The notes beneath the pieces are model-generated. The model saw only the letters and a list, made by a program, of their open reading frames with translations, was not told the DNA's origin and did no database searches. Positions 37,569-50,439 of a DNA stretch of 64,000 nt are shown here, one piece after another. Positions within the stretch are counted from its first letter, which is position 1. Every line of letters starts with the position of its first letter. The position numbers and the translations under genes are program-made. The DNA comes from Macrobrachium rosenbergii (Eukaryota > Arthropoda > Malacostraca > Decapoda > Palaemonidae), in contig NC_089767.1 in the NCBI RefSeq assembly GCF_040412425.1, forward strand, positions 41,959,009-42,023,008, given 5' to 3'.

Positions 37569-37960
37569 AGTTTTCTGTAAAAGAAAACTATTGAGATGGC
37601 TATTTATCTGTCCGTCCGCACTTTTTCTGTCCGCCCTCAGATCTTAAAACTACTGAGGCTAGAGGGCTGCAAATTGGTATGTTGGCCATCCACCCTCCAA
37701 ACATCAAGCATACCAAATTGCAGCCCTGTAGCCTCAGTAGTTTTTATGTTATTTACGGTTAAAGTTAGCCATGATCGTGCTTCTGACAACGATATAAGAC
37801 AGGCCAACAGCGGGCCGTGGTTAAAGTTTCATGGGCCGCGGCTCATACAGCATTATACGGAGACCACCGAAAGATTGATCTATTTTCGGTGGCTTTGATT
37901 ATACGCTGTACAGAAAACTCGATTGTGCCGAAGAAACCTCGGCGCATTTTTTTTTGCTTT
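37569..37960 (+). repeat. Family A hairpin repeat, copy 7
   Basis: Full-length copy in which both long arms (37645-37685 and 37705-37745) are well preserved and would pair over about 40 bp. Confidence 0.85.
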
Positions 37961-38776
37961 ATTTTAGTTTTTTTATAGTTTTTGACCTAATTAGTAAATC
38001 CTGTTGATTAGAATTCACTAATTAGTAAATGCTAATTTATGCTAGTTTTCTCTTTGAACGTTAGTCTTCATTTCTTATTTTTAAACCGTTAATTGTTTTC
38101 TCGTTATGTCAGTTTTTCTCATTTCTCATTTTTATTGAATTCTCTCCATTTCGTTTAATTGTGCCTCTTGCTTTGTTTAACAATAGTCATGTTTGTTGTT
38201 TCCAGAAGCATTATTGATGACATTCGCCTTGCTGAATCTATAAAAAAAAGCGCGGGGGGGTTAGAATTTGGGGTGGGGTGGGGGAAGGGAAGGGGTAAGT
38301 CTACGTCTAGGGTGTTGAGTAATGGCTGCTTGGTCAGTCACATTCCGTCTCAATCACGTTCTGCTCGTCCGAGGCTTGTGTACACTCTCATTTAAAATTA
38401 ATAATGGATAAACTTCGTTCTGTGTGCGATGACAAATATACGTAGGATTTTTAAATGAGTTGCGTCGGTGCTAGTCATTCGCGTACGTACTATCGCTTGA
38501 AACGTGTCATGTTCGTGTCATACCTATATATTTAGGCTATTACGACGTGCCGTTATCCGGTACGAAAAGCTGTTCGTCAGGAGCCCACTATCCTTCTAGC
38601 TCACCTTATCACGTGATCTGATTGAAGGTATGACAAGAAAGATGGATTAGTGTTAATAAAGAAAAGAATAATAAAAAAAAAACAAATAAATAATCGTACT
38701 GTTATTGCTATAGTCAGCCTCCCTAGTGCATTGTCTCATCTGCCGTGAGTCAGAGGTTTTGTTCCTTTCGTGTTCG

Positions 38777-38903
<127 letters not shown>

Positions 38904-39857
38904 TTTGCTGTTTTTTTCTTGTTTACAACTGTAGTGTTATAGATGTTAGACTGCATCGCGTTCTCATTTCAAGTTAAATTTTCATGCGTGAACGAACGAG
39001 TGAGTCTACGTTACGCTTCCTTCGTATTTAGGAAAATGGGTGAGCCTGGGTTTCCCCCGAATGTACGCTTTGTAAGAACTGGGATCCCATTATGCAGTTG
39101 CTGCGTGTGATGTGACGAAACCTTTTATGACCAACTGTTCCGAGAGAAGAAGTTGCATACTGCATCTGAACTTTTATATTCGCTGGGAAATGTGTTTGGA
39201 CCTAGGTTTGATGAATGCAACCTGTTTTTTTTTAGGACACCCAAGTTATGTTCGTCTTTTTTTTATAGTAAATTCAATAATGATAAATAACTTTTGGCAA
39301 ATGTAGATAGGCTGGCAACACAGGCTTCCGTGAATTATTGTTTTTGATGGGGAAACCCACTTATATGAAGCCTGGGCCTAGAGACAAAAGTTTTTGTGCT
39401 CCAGCAAGATGCAAATGGCGCGTCTCTATCAATGCTAGACCTATAAACATGTGTATTGTTCCGTGATAAAAATCCTTCCAATTGCTCGTTTGCAAGTGAC
39501 AAGTTCCGACATGCATGTAATCTCTTAATGATTATGAAGGAAGGTGTTGACCTTGGGCAGCTATTTTTTCGCTGCCCAAAAGGTTTTAAACTTGTTTTTC
39601 AGCTCCTTTTTTTAGGAGCTGCCCACGTGACGAAGGTCGATTCAAATTTTCCCATGTTATTCTTACTTCGATAAACGTCATTGCCAGCGATGTCGTAATA
39701 TAAGTCTTGAGTCGATTACAATTTTTAACTAGAGTCTAACGATTTTTTTAACGTGTGAAGTTGCGTGCTGCGGCCGTTTCTAGGTGTCCTGTTGGTGGGA
39801 TGATAATCATTCGAGTTTTTTTTTTTTTCACTAAGCCACCAATTTTTACTCCTAAGT

Positions 39858-39943
39858 TCTTTTCAAGGTCATGAACCCCTTTGGGCTCTTTTCAAGGCCA
39901 CGAATGCCTTGCTGCTCTTTTCAAGGTCACCAATCCCACTGCG
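39858..39943 (+). repeat. Short tandem repeat, three units of about 29-32 bp
   Basis: Repeats of CTCTTTTCAAGGCCACGAAT-type units with variable spacer between them. Confidence 0.7.
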
Positions 39944-40616
39944 CCTAACGTCACGTAAAATTTCTTGACAAGTGGTTTCTTAAATTTGTAATAATCTTGG
40001 TTTTAATTTTATTCGAGTTTGTCGTTATGACAACACACATTGCAATCTGCTTTTAAAGTCCGTCTCCTTCACTCGAATCCGTCTTAATTTGAGTTTGAAG
40101 CGGTTCCCACATTGCTTGCATAGTTCAGCGTAAAGCGGGAACCCAATTTTATTGCTTTAGCCTAATCGTTTAAGCTTTATTGCGGACGCCGGATAGAGGT
40201 TTATGAGTTTTTAATATGCTGATTATGCTTTCCCGGGAATTTCATACATACTCTTGTTCTCTTGTTTCCTATTGCTTGTTAAACATCCTGATTAATATCT
40301 TATTTTTGTTGTTGTTATTCTTATAACAACCAGCATCCGGTAATAACTGGGTTCGGGTGTCTGTCTTGGGACTCGGCGCTTCAGTGACAATCAGAATTCA
40401 GTCTCCATATCGACTTTCTATTTAGCTCTCTCAATATCTTCGCGTTTTCGTAGTATTTATTCATAGTGATGGTGTTTTATATTCTTTCAGATATGTGCTT
40501 TAACTGGTATATATATATCCTGTGTGACGTCATATTACAGTAAAATGGTATCAAGTCAAAAAGGCATTCTGTGGCTGATGTCAATTCACTCTTCATATGT
40601 GATTCTGAGTGTGTCG

Positions 40617-40618
<2 letters not shown>

Positions 40619-40676
<58 letters not shown>
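40619..40676. repeat. (TA)n microsatellite
   Basis: Pure TA run. Confidence 0.95.
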
Positions 40677-40679
<3 letters not shown>

Positions 40680-42665
40680 AGTATTTATACAGTACACACA
40701 CTTACACATTATGCGGTAACGTATGAAATGTCCCATCGAGTTCCAGTAGGAACCGTTACACAAATATTGATTTCCGCTGTCCGTGACTTGGGCCACAAAA
40801 ATGCTGTGATGTGAGCAGCCTGGTTTCCGAGATGCTACGTCATTTCGTTCTTCTTTTTTTTTTTAAAAGATTCTTTTGATATGATTTACAAGTACATGTT
40901 GCCAGTAAAAAAATGGTTTGTTTTTGCGTTCTTTGTTACCACTGTGTCCACGAAGCCTCATCGTGGAGTTTATCACCGTCTGCCCCAAACCGGTAAAAAG
41001 CGCTCTATTGGTAGGTAATTTAATGAACAATGCAATCCCTCCGTGGGCGCCCGCAGCAGATTTTCCAAGGGGGGGCGGGTGGGAGGTAAATCTTAACACA
41101 TGCACGGATAGTTTCTGGTATCAAGCAGGCAAACACATTTGACCCTCTGATCTAGCAGGTTATGATTAATAATAATAAAAAAAAAATATCAGCTCCTATA
41201 TTTCTTTAATGAATAAAGTAATTATATGTGTATATATATATAAATGTAAATTATATATATATATATATATAATTTTTTCCCAGGATTTCAAAGGGGTGGG
41301 GGCCCGCCATACATCCATCCGTCTTTGGAAGTTAGCAACAAAATGCGCCACTTCCAAGCTCGATATTGGAATGAATCTTTGTACTTCCGTTTTCTGACAT
41401 TCCTCAGATTTCCCGTTTTCCTTCTTAATCTGTTTTAGCCTCCAGGTCTCTTATGGACCCGATAAGGGCGACAGATGGCTACCCCTTCCCAGGGACCTTT
41501 GGTACAAAGGAATCTTCTAGGGCCTGTTTCCCATTTGGCTGTGTCGTTCCCTTGACGAAGTTGCACGTTCGCCCCCTTAGTCTTACTCAGGTCGTACTAT
41601 TAGTCTCAGACCACATGAGTCGTACCTCGATCCTAGGTCTAGACCTACCCTCGATCATTTTAACCCGCGTTCAGTGTTTCCATTAATTGCATCCGCTGAG
41701 AATTTATGGTTATGTTTCGTCCCATGTGTTTGTCTTTCTCGTTGGCGTGATTGGGTGATATCAAATAGCTATGTGTTGATTTTGCTAGAATTCCACCAAA
41801 GGTAGGCCTAGCAAGTGCCAACAATAGACCAAATTTTTTAGATATCGAAACTAATTTTTTTTGGGGGGGGGAGAAGGTACCCTTTTGAGAGTATTGCAGA
41901 TTGATATTCCTAACTATGTCTTTAGGGATGTTTAAAACCGTTAGGTATGGGACCTCTTCTTCTGTGATTAGGTATTTCTTCCCGAAACCAAACTTTCAGA
42001 ACAGTGGCTTTTGAATTGTACAGAACGTTTTCAGACATTTTCATGTTCTGTACCGATATCACTTCAAGCTTGTGTTGTTTAGCGTTTGTCGATTTCATTT
42101 TCTTGGTCTTGGGATAACCCTCATTTAATCATGAAGTCCCGTGACTGTTATTTGTAGCGTCAGTGTTCGTATTCTCGATCCCTGGCCAGAGATTCTTGGA
42201 TTCAAGTCAGACTTCTGTGTTCCAATTCCGTATGCATTTCTTTGTTTAAGGATTGTTTTATGAAGAATCAGAATTTCTTTCCTAGCCTTTATATTACTGT
42301 AGATTATGTATGAAATATCGTTCAGACCTTCCACAAGGTCATTCCGAAGTGTTATTATTTTGGACGTCTGTGGCTGGAAAGTCTGGCTAGATGTGGAGGG
42401 GCGTGTCAATTCGAGCATTTTCTTTGTCAGACGTCTCTTGTCCTTACACAGAAACTTCTCGACGTTCGTATACTCCCTTTCAAATACTTAGTTGGTAATG
42501 GATAGATTTTTTCAACCATAAGTCGTTTCCCCGAACACCAAACAGTGGCCTGTTTTTTTAAAATAAATAAAATAAAATAAAATCAAATCTATTATCTCCC
42601 TTTTCCCGTCGTACTTTCTCAACCGAAGAGGAAAGACTTTAGAAAACTTACGCACAGATGTAGTC

Positions 42666-42668
<3 letters not shown>

Positions 42669-42718
<50 letters not shown>
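42669..42718. repeat. (CT)n microsatellite
   Basis: Pure CT run 85 bp before a G-rich tract. Confidence 0.95.
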
Positions 42719-42720
<2 letters not shown>

Positions 42721-42802
42721 CCAAGTCAAGAAGAAAGTAAGTTAGATGAAAGTCAATGAGTCTGATTGATCTAAACTCGTTGCATTCAAGTTACCAGGTG
42801 TT

Positions 42803-42868
42803 GGTTTGGGTGGGGGAGGGGGTTTAGGGGTGGGGGTAGGGGAAGGGGGGGGTGGGGGTTTAGGGACA
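42803..42868 (+). other. G-rich tract, G-quadruplex candidate
   Basis: At least six runs of four or more G separated by short loops, including GGGGGTTTAGGGG twice. It would also be G-rich in the LARP4-like pre-mRNA. Confidence 0.7.
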
Positions 42869-43254
42869 TGGAGGTTGCTGTGTGCGACCGTAGGTCAGTG
42901 GATGAATGAATGGATAAGATAGAGAGAACTCAAAATGAAGTAGGAGGACGAGAATAGATAAGAAGGAAAATGATGATAAAAGTGTTGGAAGGTCATTTAA
43001 AAAAAAAAAAATAAATATTGGAACGATAATTATAGGTAAATGGGATAAAAAGAAGTGTAATTATATTAATAAATAGAAACATAAAACTGTTTTAAAGGTA
43101 ATTCTGAAAAAATAAGTGACGATAATTATATACAAACGAAAAAGAAATATATTTTCTTACCTTGGATAAAAATAGGAGTCAGATAAGATTGAATCTGTAA
43201 TGGAAGTTAGATTGTTATTTAGAATGAAAACATATCGGTAAATTAAAGTGAAAA

Positions 43255-43476
43255 CGCTCCTTTTACTATACCTCCTTTCATATTCTCTTTCTTCAGAAAT
43301 CTTACTTTCCTCAACCCTCTTCTAACAATTGATTCATAGTGCAACTGCTTTGAGGTTTACCTCCTGTTACACCTTTCAAACCTTCAACTCTCAATTTCCG
43401 TTTCAGCGCTGAATGACCTCATAGGTCCCAGTGATGGGTCTTTGGCCTAAATTCTATATTTAGTTCAATTCAGTTC
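43255..43476 (+). repeat. Family B dispersed repeat, copy 8 (5' truncated)
   Basis: It starts at CTCCTTTTACTATACCTCC and is complete to the TAAATTCTATATTTAG tail. Confidence 0.8.
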
Positions 43477-43726
43477 ATAATGTACCGGAACAAAAGAGAG
43501 CATATAAACCATAAAAGAATGTAAGATTGAACGATTGATATTAGATGCATATTATATATAAATCTTATAATGTGCAGGAAAGCAATTGGCCGTAATATGA
43601 ATATTGATTGTACCGGCGAGTGAATGGCTTGTGAAATTGTGTTATATGGTTTAACTAAGCCTCTACATGTACTGTAGTTACGGAGGCAGGTGTAGGAAGC
43701 AGTACATTAACTATCACTTCTGCTGT

Positions 43727-43728
<2 letters not shown>

Positions 43729-43764
<36 letters not shown>

Positions 43765-43901
43765 CCAAAAGATATATTTCTCTTGCCTTATCGTTAATCA
43801 AATAACCTTTACGGATAAGATCGTCATCTCCATGCACTGAAAGAAAAACAGGAAACCAGAAGATAAACGAAAGGAGAAGCGATAAAAACAAGCGAAGGAA
43901 G

Positions 43902-43951
<50 letters not shown>
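43729..43951. repeat. Two (GA)n microsatellites
   Basis: GA runs at 43729-43762 and 43906-43951 separated by unique sequence. Confidence 0.95.
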
Positions 43952-43953
<2 letters not shown>

Positions 43954-44257
43954 TTCCACAGCTTCATACGTTTCGGATGTTTGCGTGCAATGCTCATCAG
44001 CAGAGGGTCGACTGAGATTCTCTCATTACCAGTGTGTGTGTTGTGTGTAACCTATGTATAAGATATATATATATAAAAGATAAAAATAAGATATAAACCG
44101 AAATATAAAAATATATATATATAAAAACAGACTTATATATATATGTATGTGTTTATATGTTCATCAGCAGATATGTATATTTGTGTGTGTATGTATGTAC
44201 TAAAGCTCTTTGGTTCTGATAACTTTCACCTCATCTATTCACCCCGTACGTTTCATG

Positions 44258-44289
<32 letters not shown>

Positions 44290-44835
44290 TATATTTACAT
44301 AGTTTATGTACATACATACATACATACATACATACATACATGTATACATACATACATACATACAAGCCAGCATAAAGCTATACCAACATACACCTCGAAA
44401 AAGTCAGTTATTTTATTTTTTCAGTTTTCTCTCATCCCTTCCTCAGCTGTTATACTGCTTCCGAAACTCTTACCTGTGGATCATCTTACGCTTCCTGAAT
44501 ATTGATGCTGTTTTTTTTTTTATAGCGCTTTAGGCACGCCTGAGATCCATCGTGTTCCTTTTTTCTTTATTTTTTTTATTTTAAAATCTTTGTTGCGAGG
44601 AGCGTGTAAGCGAAGAAGTGGCTTTTTCTAAAACGCTTCTTACTTTGTCACGCCTGGGTCATCTTGACTGGCTACTGGACTTTGCACAGATGCCAATTCC
44701 CTGACTGCTGTCAGTACGTCTCCCCGTCTCACAATTTTAAATTTACTTTCCACTTTACTCTATACTTTTCAGTGTATCGAATACAGCTGTTTCGACTGGT
44801 TTTACTGAACGCATTCGGTAAACCTGTTAGCTGCG

Positions 44836-45198
44836 CAGTGGTTCTCAACCTGGGGCGCGTCAGCAATTTCCAGGAGATGGGCCCAAGCGCCAGGGAAAAA
44901 ATAAAGAATTATATAATTATATTCATTATTCTCTTAACAAGAGTGAGGAACTCATCTTCAGAAGTTTATGAAAAAATACAAACGTATCGCTTTATAACGT
45001 TAGTTTCCTGTAGTCTGCTACTCTGGTTAGACTCGATGGGCTTAAGAATAGAAACACCCCTTCTCTTTCTCTTTATTTATCATTTTCCTTTAAATCTGGG
45101 AGGGAATTTTACTCATAGATGCAAGGGGCGGGGGGTGGGGGGAGGGAAGGACCAACTCTCAGAGGGGGCGTGGTTAATAAGAAGGTTTAGAACCACTG
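44836..45198. mobile_element. hAT-like non-autonomous element (MITE)
   Basis: The left end CAGTGGTTCTCAACCTGGGG and right end GGTTTAGAACCACTG are imperfect terminal inverted repeats of the CAGTGGTTCT type known from hAT DNA transposons. The 363-bp body has no transposase. I do not see a clean 8-bp target duplication at these borders, so the copy may be old. A 198-codon frame across it (44664-45260) mixes flank and element and is not a gene. Confidence 0.7.
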
Positions 45199-45296
45199 CG
45201 TCAGCTTATGGTGCAAGTGTCATTCTTCAGGAACTGTTGACAATTATACAAAAAATGTAACTTGATAATAAGAAGGATGATGTTGCCTCATACAAA

Positions 45297-45533
45297 TACC
45301 CCTAGCTGCAACCCCTTTCATTCCTTTTACTGTACCTCCATTCATATTATCTTTCTTCCATCTTGCTATCCACTCTCTCCTAACATTTATTTCATAATGC
45401 AACTGCTTTGAGGTTTTCCTCCTGTTACACCTTTCAAACCTACGTACTCTCAATTTCCTTTCCAGCGCTGAATGACCTCATAGGTCCCAGTGCTTGGCCT
45501 TTGGCCTAAACTCTGTATTCCATTCCATTCCAT
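45297..45533 (+). repeat. Family B dispersed repeat, copy 9 (5' truncated)
   Basis: It begins at CCCCTAGCTGCAACCCC, ends in a CATTCCATTCCATAC tail, and abuts the truncated LINE tail at 45555. Confidence 0.8.
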
Positions 45534-45554
45534 ACAAATGGAACCTCAAAGTAT

Positions 45555-45745
45555 TTTAATAATTTTCTTAGATTTTTATCTGTTTATTTGTTAATTTATC
45601 TTTCCTTCTCTGATAACTGATCTCTCCTTTCTCTATTTCCTATTAAATTCCGTTTAATCTTTTAAATGAACACCATATTCTTAGGAGGCTTGAATCTCAA
45701 GTCAGTGGCCCCTGGGGCTTGTTCCATACGAACGGGATTCATCAT

Positions 45746-45790
<45 letters not shown>
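45555..45790 (+). mobile_element. 5'-truncated LINE copy (3' UTR only) ending in AAT repeats
   Basis: The sequence around 45675-45740 (CACCATATTCTTAGGAGGCT ... GTGGCCCCTGGGGCTTGTTC) is a diverged copy of the 3' tail of the LINE at 56400-58685. It ends directly in an (AAT)n run (45750-45790), as expected for a 5'-truncated insertion with a simple-sequence tail. Confidence 0.75.
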
Positions 45791-45791
<1 letters not shown>

Positions 45792-46009
45792 TCAAAGATT
45801 ATTGTAGACGTGAATTGGTCATTAAGCGAGCCAGCACAAGATTTACAGAATCTAGAAAGGCAGGGAAGAAAGACGGTAAGCTTTGAAATTGATAGTTTGC
45901 TGTTTAATGGGACTCTCTAATGCCGAGTGATAAGTGTGGATGTCTGAACTGCAAGAATCAGTGGCGAGGTTATGAAATGATTGTCCGTACAATGTGTGTG
46001 TGTGAAGCA

Positions 46010-46590
46010 GTTTGAAAGGGTGAAATGAAATCATTGTGAAATGTGTGTGTAAAACAGTCTGAAAGGGTGGAAGGAAATAATTGTAAAATTTGTCTAAAAC
46101 CGTCTGAAATGGTGAAATGGAATCATTGTAAAATGTGTGTGTAAAACACTGAAAGGGTGAAATGAAATCATTGTAAAATGTGTGTAAAACAGTCTGAAAG
46201 GGTGAATTGAAATCATTGTAAAATGTGTATGTACAACAGTCTGAAATGGTGAAATGGAATCATTGTAAAATGTGTCTAAAACAATTTGAAAGGGTGAAAT
46301 TAAATAATTGTAAAATGTGTATGTACAACAATCTGAAAGGGTGAAATTAAATAATTGCAAAATATGTGTGTAAAACAGTTTGAAATGGTGAAATGGAATC
46401 ATTGTAAAATACGTATGTAAAAGAGTTTGAAAGGGTGAAATGAAATTATCATAAAATGTGTATGTAAAACAGTCTGAAATGATTAAATGAAGTAATTATC
46501 TGTAAAATATTTATGTAAAACAGTCTGAAATGGTGAAATGAAATAATTGTCTATAAAATATGTATGCAAAAAAGTTTGAAATGTTGAAAT
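46010..46590 (+). repeat. 45-bp minisatellite, about 13 copies
   Basis: The unit contains GTGTGTAAAACAGTCTGAAA, GGGTGAAATGAAATCATTGT and AAAAT. Units vary by one to several bases and the array decays to the right. Confidence 0.9.
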
Positions 46591-46877
46591 GTTAACTGCA
46601 AATGTACGCCATAATTATGCAGAACGAAGAAAGTAGCCTGTGGCTTAATCTTGCAGAAGGAATAGTATCAGGTAAACAGTGACTTTTCCATAATCCCAAT
46701 GTAATGTTTGATGAGTAACGCATATAAGAATGCTGTGAAAACTCTCGGTTGGTGGTTGGCGGGAGTGCTAGAGGGAGTGAATCTTGATTAGAGGAAAGTT
46801 TGAGACAATATAGACCAGAAGTGGACTCAGTACATTTGAGCCACTTAGAAAGTCTTGATTCCGTCTTCTTCTTCTTT

Positions 46878-46898
46878 GTTATTATTATTATTATTATA

Positions 46899-46943
<45 letters not shown>

Positions 46944-47071
46944 GTTGTTGTTGTTGTTTTACTGAATTTGATTGCTGCTATGGTGCCACAGAGTTTAAAA
47001 TACTCTTTTTCTATTGTAGTGGTAGCAATCAAATTCAGTAAATATGCTTAAATGAAAGGTTACTACCGATA

Positions 47072-47143
<72 letters not shown>
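46878..47143. repeat. Two (TTA)n tracts flanking an inverted segment
   Basis: TTA runs at 46878-46943 and 47074-47143. Between them ACTGAATTTGATTGCTGCTA (46961) and TAGCAATCAAATTCAGTAAA (47024) form an inverted repeat of about 20 bp. Confidence 0.9.
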
Positions 47144-47541
47144 TCAGCAGATGAACCCTATCCATATGGAACAAGCCCACCAAAGGGGCCACCGACTTGA
47201 AATTAAAGCTTCCGAAGAATATGGCGTTCGTTTGAAAGAAGTTAACAGGAAGTACAGAAAGAGATGATCAGCTATTGAAAAAAAAAAAATAGACTAACAT
47301 ATTGATAAATGAACAGACAAAAATGTTAGTAAATGATAAAGTTCCGAAAATGGAGTGTAATTCGAATATTACAAAAAAAAGAGAAAAAATTAGAATAACC
47401 TATAAATGGAAATCTGCCGAGGGAAAGGAAGTCCAAAAGTAAACAGCCAATTGATGATATAAATAGCTGAAAACTTTCTTAAGCTGCTGACGCAACTGTG
47501 ACACCTTTATATTCTTGTCAGCATTTCCTCCTTCATCTCCT

Positions 47542-47543
<2 letters not shown>

Positions 47544-47599
<56 letters not shown>

Positions 47600-47676
47600 A
47601 AGTTTTCAACTCGAGATTACCCCAGGTTTCGGCCAAAGTTCTTTTCTCTTACTCTGAAAATAAATTTGACTAGTAA

Positions 47677-47763
<87 letters not shown>
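47544..47763. repeat. (GA)n and (TA)n microsatellites
   Basis: GA at 47544-47587 and a long TA run at 47680-47763, just before family A copy 8. Confidence 0.95.
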
Positions 47764-47766
<3 letters not shown>

Positions 47767-47818
47767 AAAACTAGAATTAAACCATTCTGTGGATGGTTCT
47801 AGATTTTAGCACATTTTT

Positions 47819-48119
47819 AGTTTTCTATAAAATAAAACTATAGAGATGGTTATTTGTCCGTCCGTCCGCGCTTTTTCTGTCCGCCCCCATCTTAAAAACT
47901 ACTGAGGCTAGAGGGCTGCAAATTGGTATGTTGATCATCCACCCTCCAATCATCAAACATGCCAAATTGCAGCCCTCTAGCCTCAGTAGTTTTTATTATA
48001 GTTAAGGTTAAAATTAGCCATAATCGTGCTTCTGGCAACGATTAGGCCATGCCACCACAGGGCCGTGGTTAAAGTTTCATGGGCCGCGGCTCATACAGCA
48101 TTATACCGAGACCACCGAA
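47819..48119 (+). repeat. Family A hairpin repeat, copy 8 (3' truncated)
   Basis: It starts at AGTTTTCTATAAAATAAAAC and breaks off after GAGACCACCGAA, losing the last two hairpins. Confidence 0.85.
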
Positions 48120-48215
48120 TTTCAAATTTCGATTCTCTTCTCCGTCGTGTAGAACGTATTGAATGCCACGTTACAAGAAAAAACATGACTAATAGCAATA
48201 TGACACCTGTGTGCA

Positions 48216-48216
<1 letters not shown>

Positions 48217-48272
<56 letters not shown>
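48217..48272. repeat. (TTA)n microsatellite
   Basis: About 18 TTA units. Confidence 0.95.
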
Positions 48273-48273
<1 letters not shown>

Positions 48274-49046
48274 GTTTCTACGTTTCATTTACTCTCGTAC
48301 ATCTACTTTGAGAAAATTGGGCCTAGCTTTACTCATGAATCAGGATAAATGTCCTTTTCATCCTCAAATTTCTTTGTCACCTTACTTTTAATTCAATTTT
48401 TTCTTCCTCCATTTCTTAGTTCAGTCTTTAGGTTGTTGCAAATACCATATACCATATGCCCGTCTAGTTTAAACACACTGAAATTGGCCATATTTCCCAA
48501 AACATGCCGTTGCAACGTCTTTCCCTTCCCCCACCCCACCCTTCCGCGTCTCTTTCACGTTGCATTCTACCAAAAAAAAAATCCGCCCGAGCAACATCCT
48601 TGCAGCGAGGAAAATGCACGTCATATTGTATTACGTAATTATGACCATCCTCGGATCAACCGCAACTGCCAAGAGTTGATGACGCAACTTATGCCGTATG
48701 ACTAGGCACGCTGTCCCGCGTTGACCGCGGCACTCGGGTTGTTTAGCAACAACTACAACAACGGCCGAAGCGAGTCTAACTTTATCTGCTTTTTTCGATG
48801 AACGGGCCCGTACTCGAAACGCGAGGATTGATGGGCGATGGAGTTTGCTTTTATCCTTTTCTCGATTTTTCCACGTAGTCGTGCGCCTTCCGTGCACGTG
48901 AGCGTGAGGTTCGATGTTAAAACACACACACACATACACACACACATATATGTATATATATACATACATATATACATGCATACACCGTAGTCCTTTACAA
49001 TAATCTTTTGTCGAATCATCAGTAGTGACAAGCTCCTGACTTCGGT

Positions 49047-49047
<1 letters not shown>

Positions 49048-49108
<61 letters not shown>
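49048..49108. repeat. (GA)n microsatellite
   Basis: Pure GA run about 2.1 kb before the proximal LARP4-like exon. Confidence 0.95.
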
Positions 49109-49109
<1 letters not shown>

Positions 49110-50439
49110 AGAAATGGTTTACTGTGCATCACCTTTTATGAAGAAACAGGTAATGCTAATACGAACAACGCAGTCTTGGATGGGAAGGTGCCTTTATTGT
49201 CAACGGCTGATCTCAGATAGGCCTAATCAAAGAGTATCCCTTCTTCTATCGTAATTTACCTAAAGTGTGACCCTTCTATAGCAATTTACCTAATATGAAA
49301 CTTATATTATTAATTTAAGGGTACTTAGGTAATACTCTTCCCTACTTTTGATGTTGTAAGACAAGTAAATGACAGGCAATGCTTTCAGGCAAGGAATATG
49401 TTTGCCTCGTGATGTTTTCAGGAAGACCCCGGGGCATCAGCGTGGTACATTTTCGGTAAGAAGGCATGGAATGTTTATTTTGGGCAGCGGGATTCGTAAT
49501 CACAAATCTCTTTCATTATGAAACACGTCATTCAGTTGTATGACACACGGGGTTCAACAATCTCTACGCAGTTCGTCGCGGGGTAAACGTAAAACTTAAA
49601 ACCCAGTTTGTACCCGGGAGGGAACCATAGGTATAGAAGAGCCCGCCAGTTGTTCGCTACAGAATTTACGGTATTCGTATCTGTTGCGCTCTCCGCTGCT
49701 GTGGTTGGTGGTGGTGTAGCAAGCATTGTGTGACTTCGTAAGTGTGCGTGTTTCATCTGTTTGACTTTTTTTTTTTCGTGTATTCGTGTCAGTCGCGTCT
49801 TCTTTGTTATTTACCTAGCAAAAGAAAAAAGTGGTCTTCTTTGTTTTTTACTCGTGCGGTCAGAGCATTTCGATTCTTCCTGGTTAAAATTTCGTAGACG
49901 CGTGCTAAAGGTGAGAGTCTTTTTCTATTTTTATAGTATATATGAAATATGTGCAATTACAGCGCTCAGATAATACGTGGTAAAACATTATAGAATGAGT
50001 CACACAGAGAGAGAGAGTGAGAGATAAAAGCACTCCCAATTTCTTTCTTTATCTAACTTCGAGCCGCCATCTCATCGTGGCTATTTACTTATTCATTATC
50101 AGGTATGATGAAATACTTTTTCCATACGTTTGGTTTTAAAGCTGTCTTTCCTACTTGCTCTTATCATTGTAAATATAGAGATGTGCAATGTTTCTCTTAT
50201 ATTCATCCCTCGGTGAACTTACCGAAGAAATCAATATATTTGTATCCATAGTCGACTACGGTTTACTTTTCCCAATGTTGTTGATTCATTCTCCTTACGC
50301 TTGGAAGTGAGATCCTCGGAAAATTCACTGTCATTGTCAATCACGAAATGCTTTTAATCAAAATCGATGCATTGAAGTGTATACTTCACTTATTTTAATA
50401 TTATCGGCTCCCACTGAAATGATGTAAGACCAAAACATT

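Noticed and set aside
44836..45198. 8-bp target-site duplication for the hAT-like element
   Set aside because: The flanking octamers at the chosen borders are not the same, so no duplication is claimed.
44664..45260. 198-codon open frame on the + strand
   Set aside because: It runs across unique flank and the whole hAT-like MITE, has no domain or splice context and is low in coding character.
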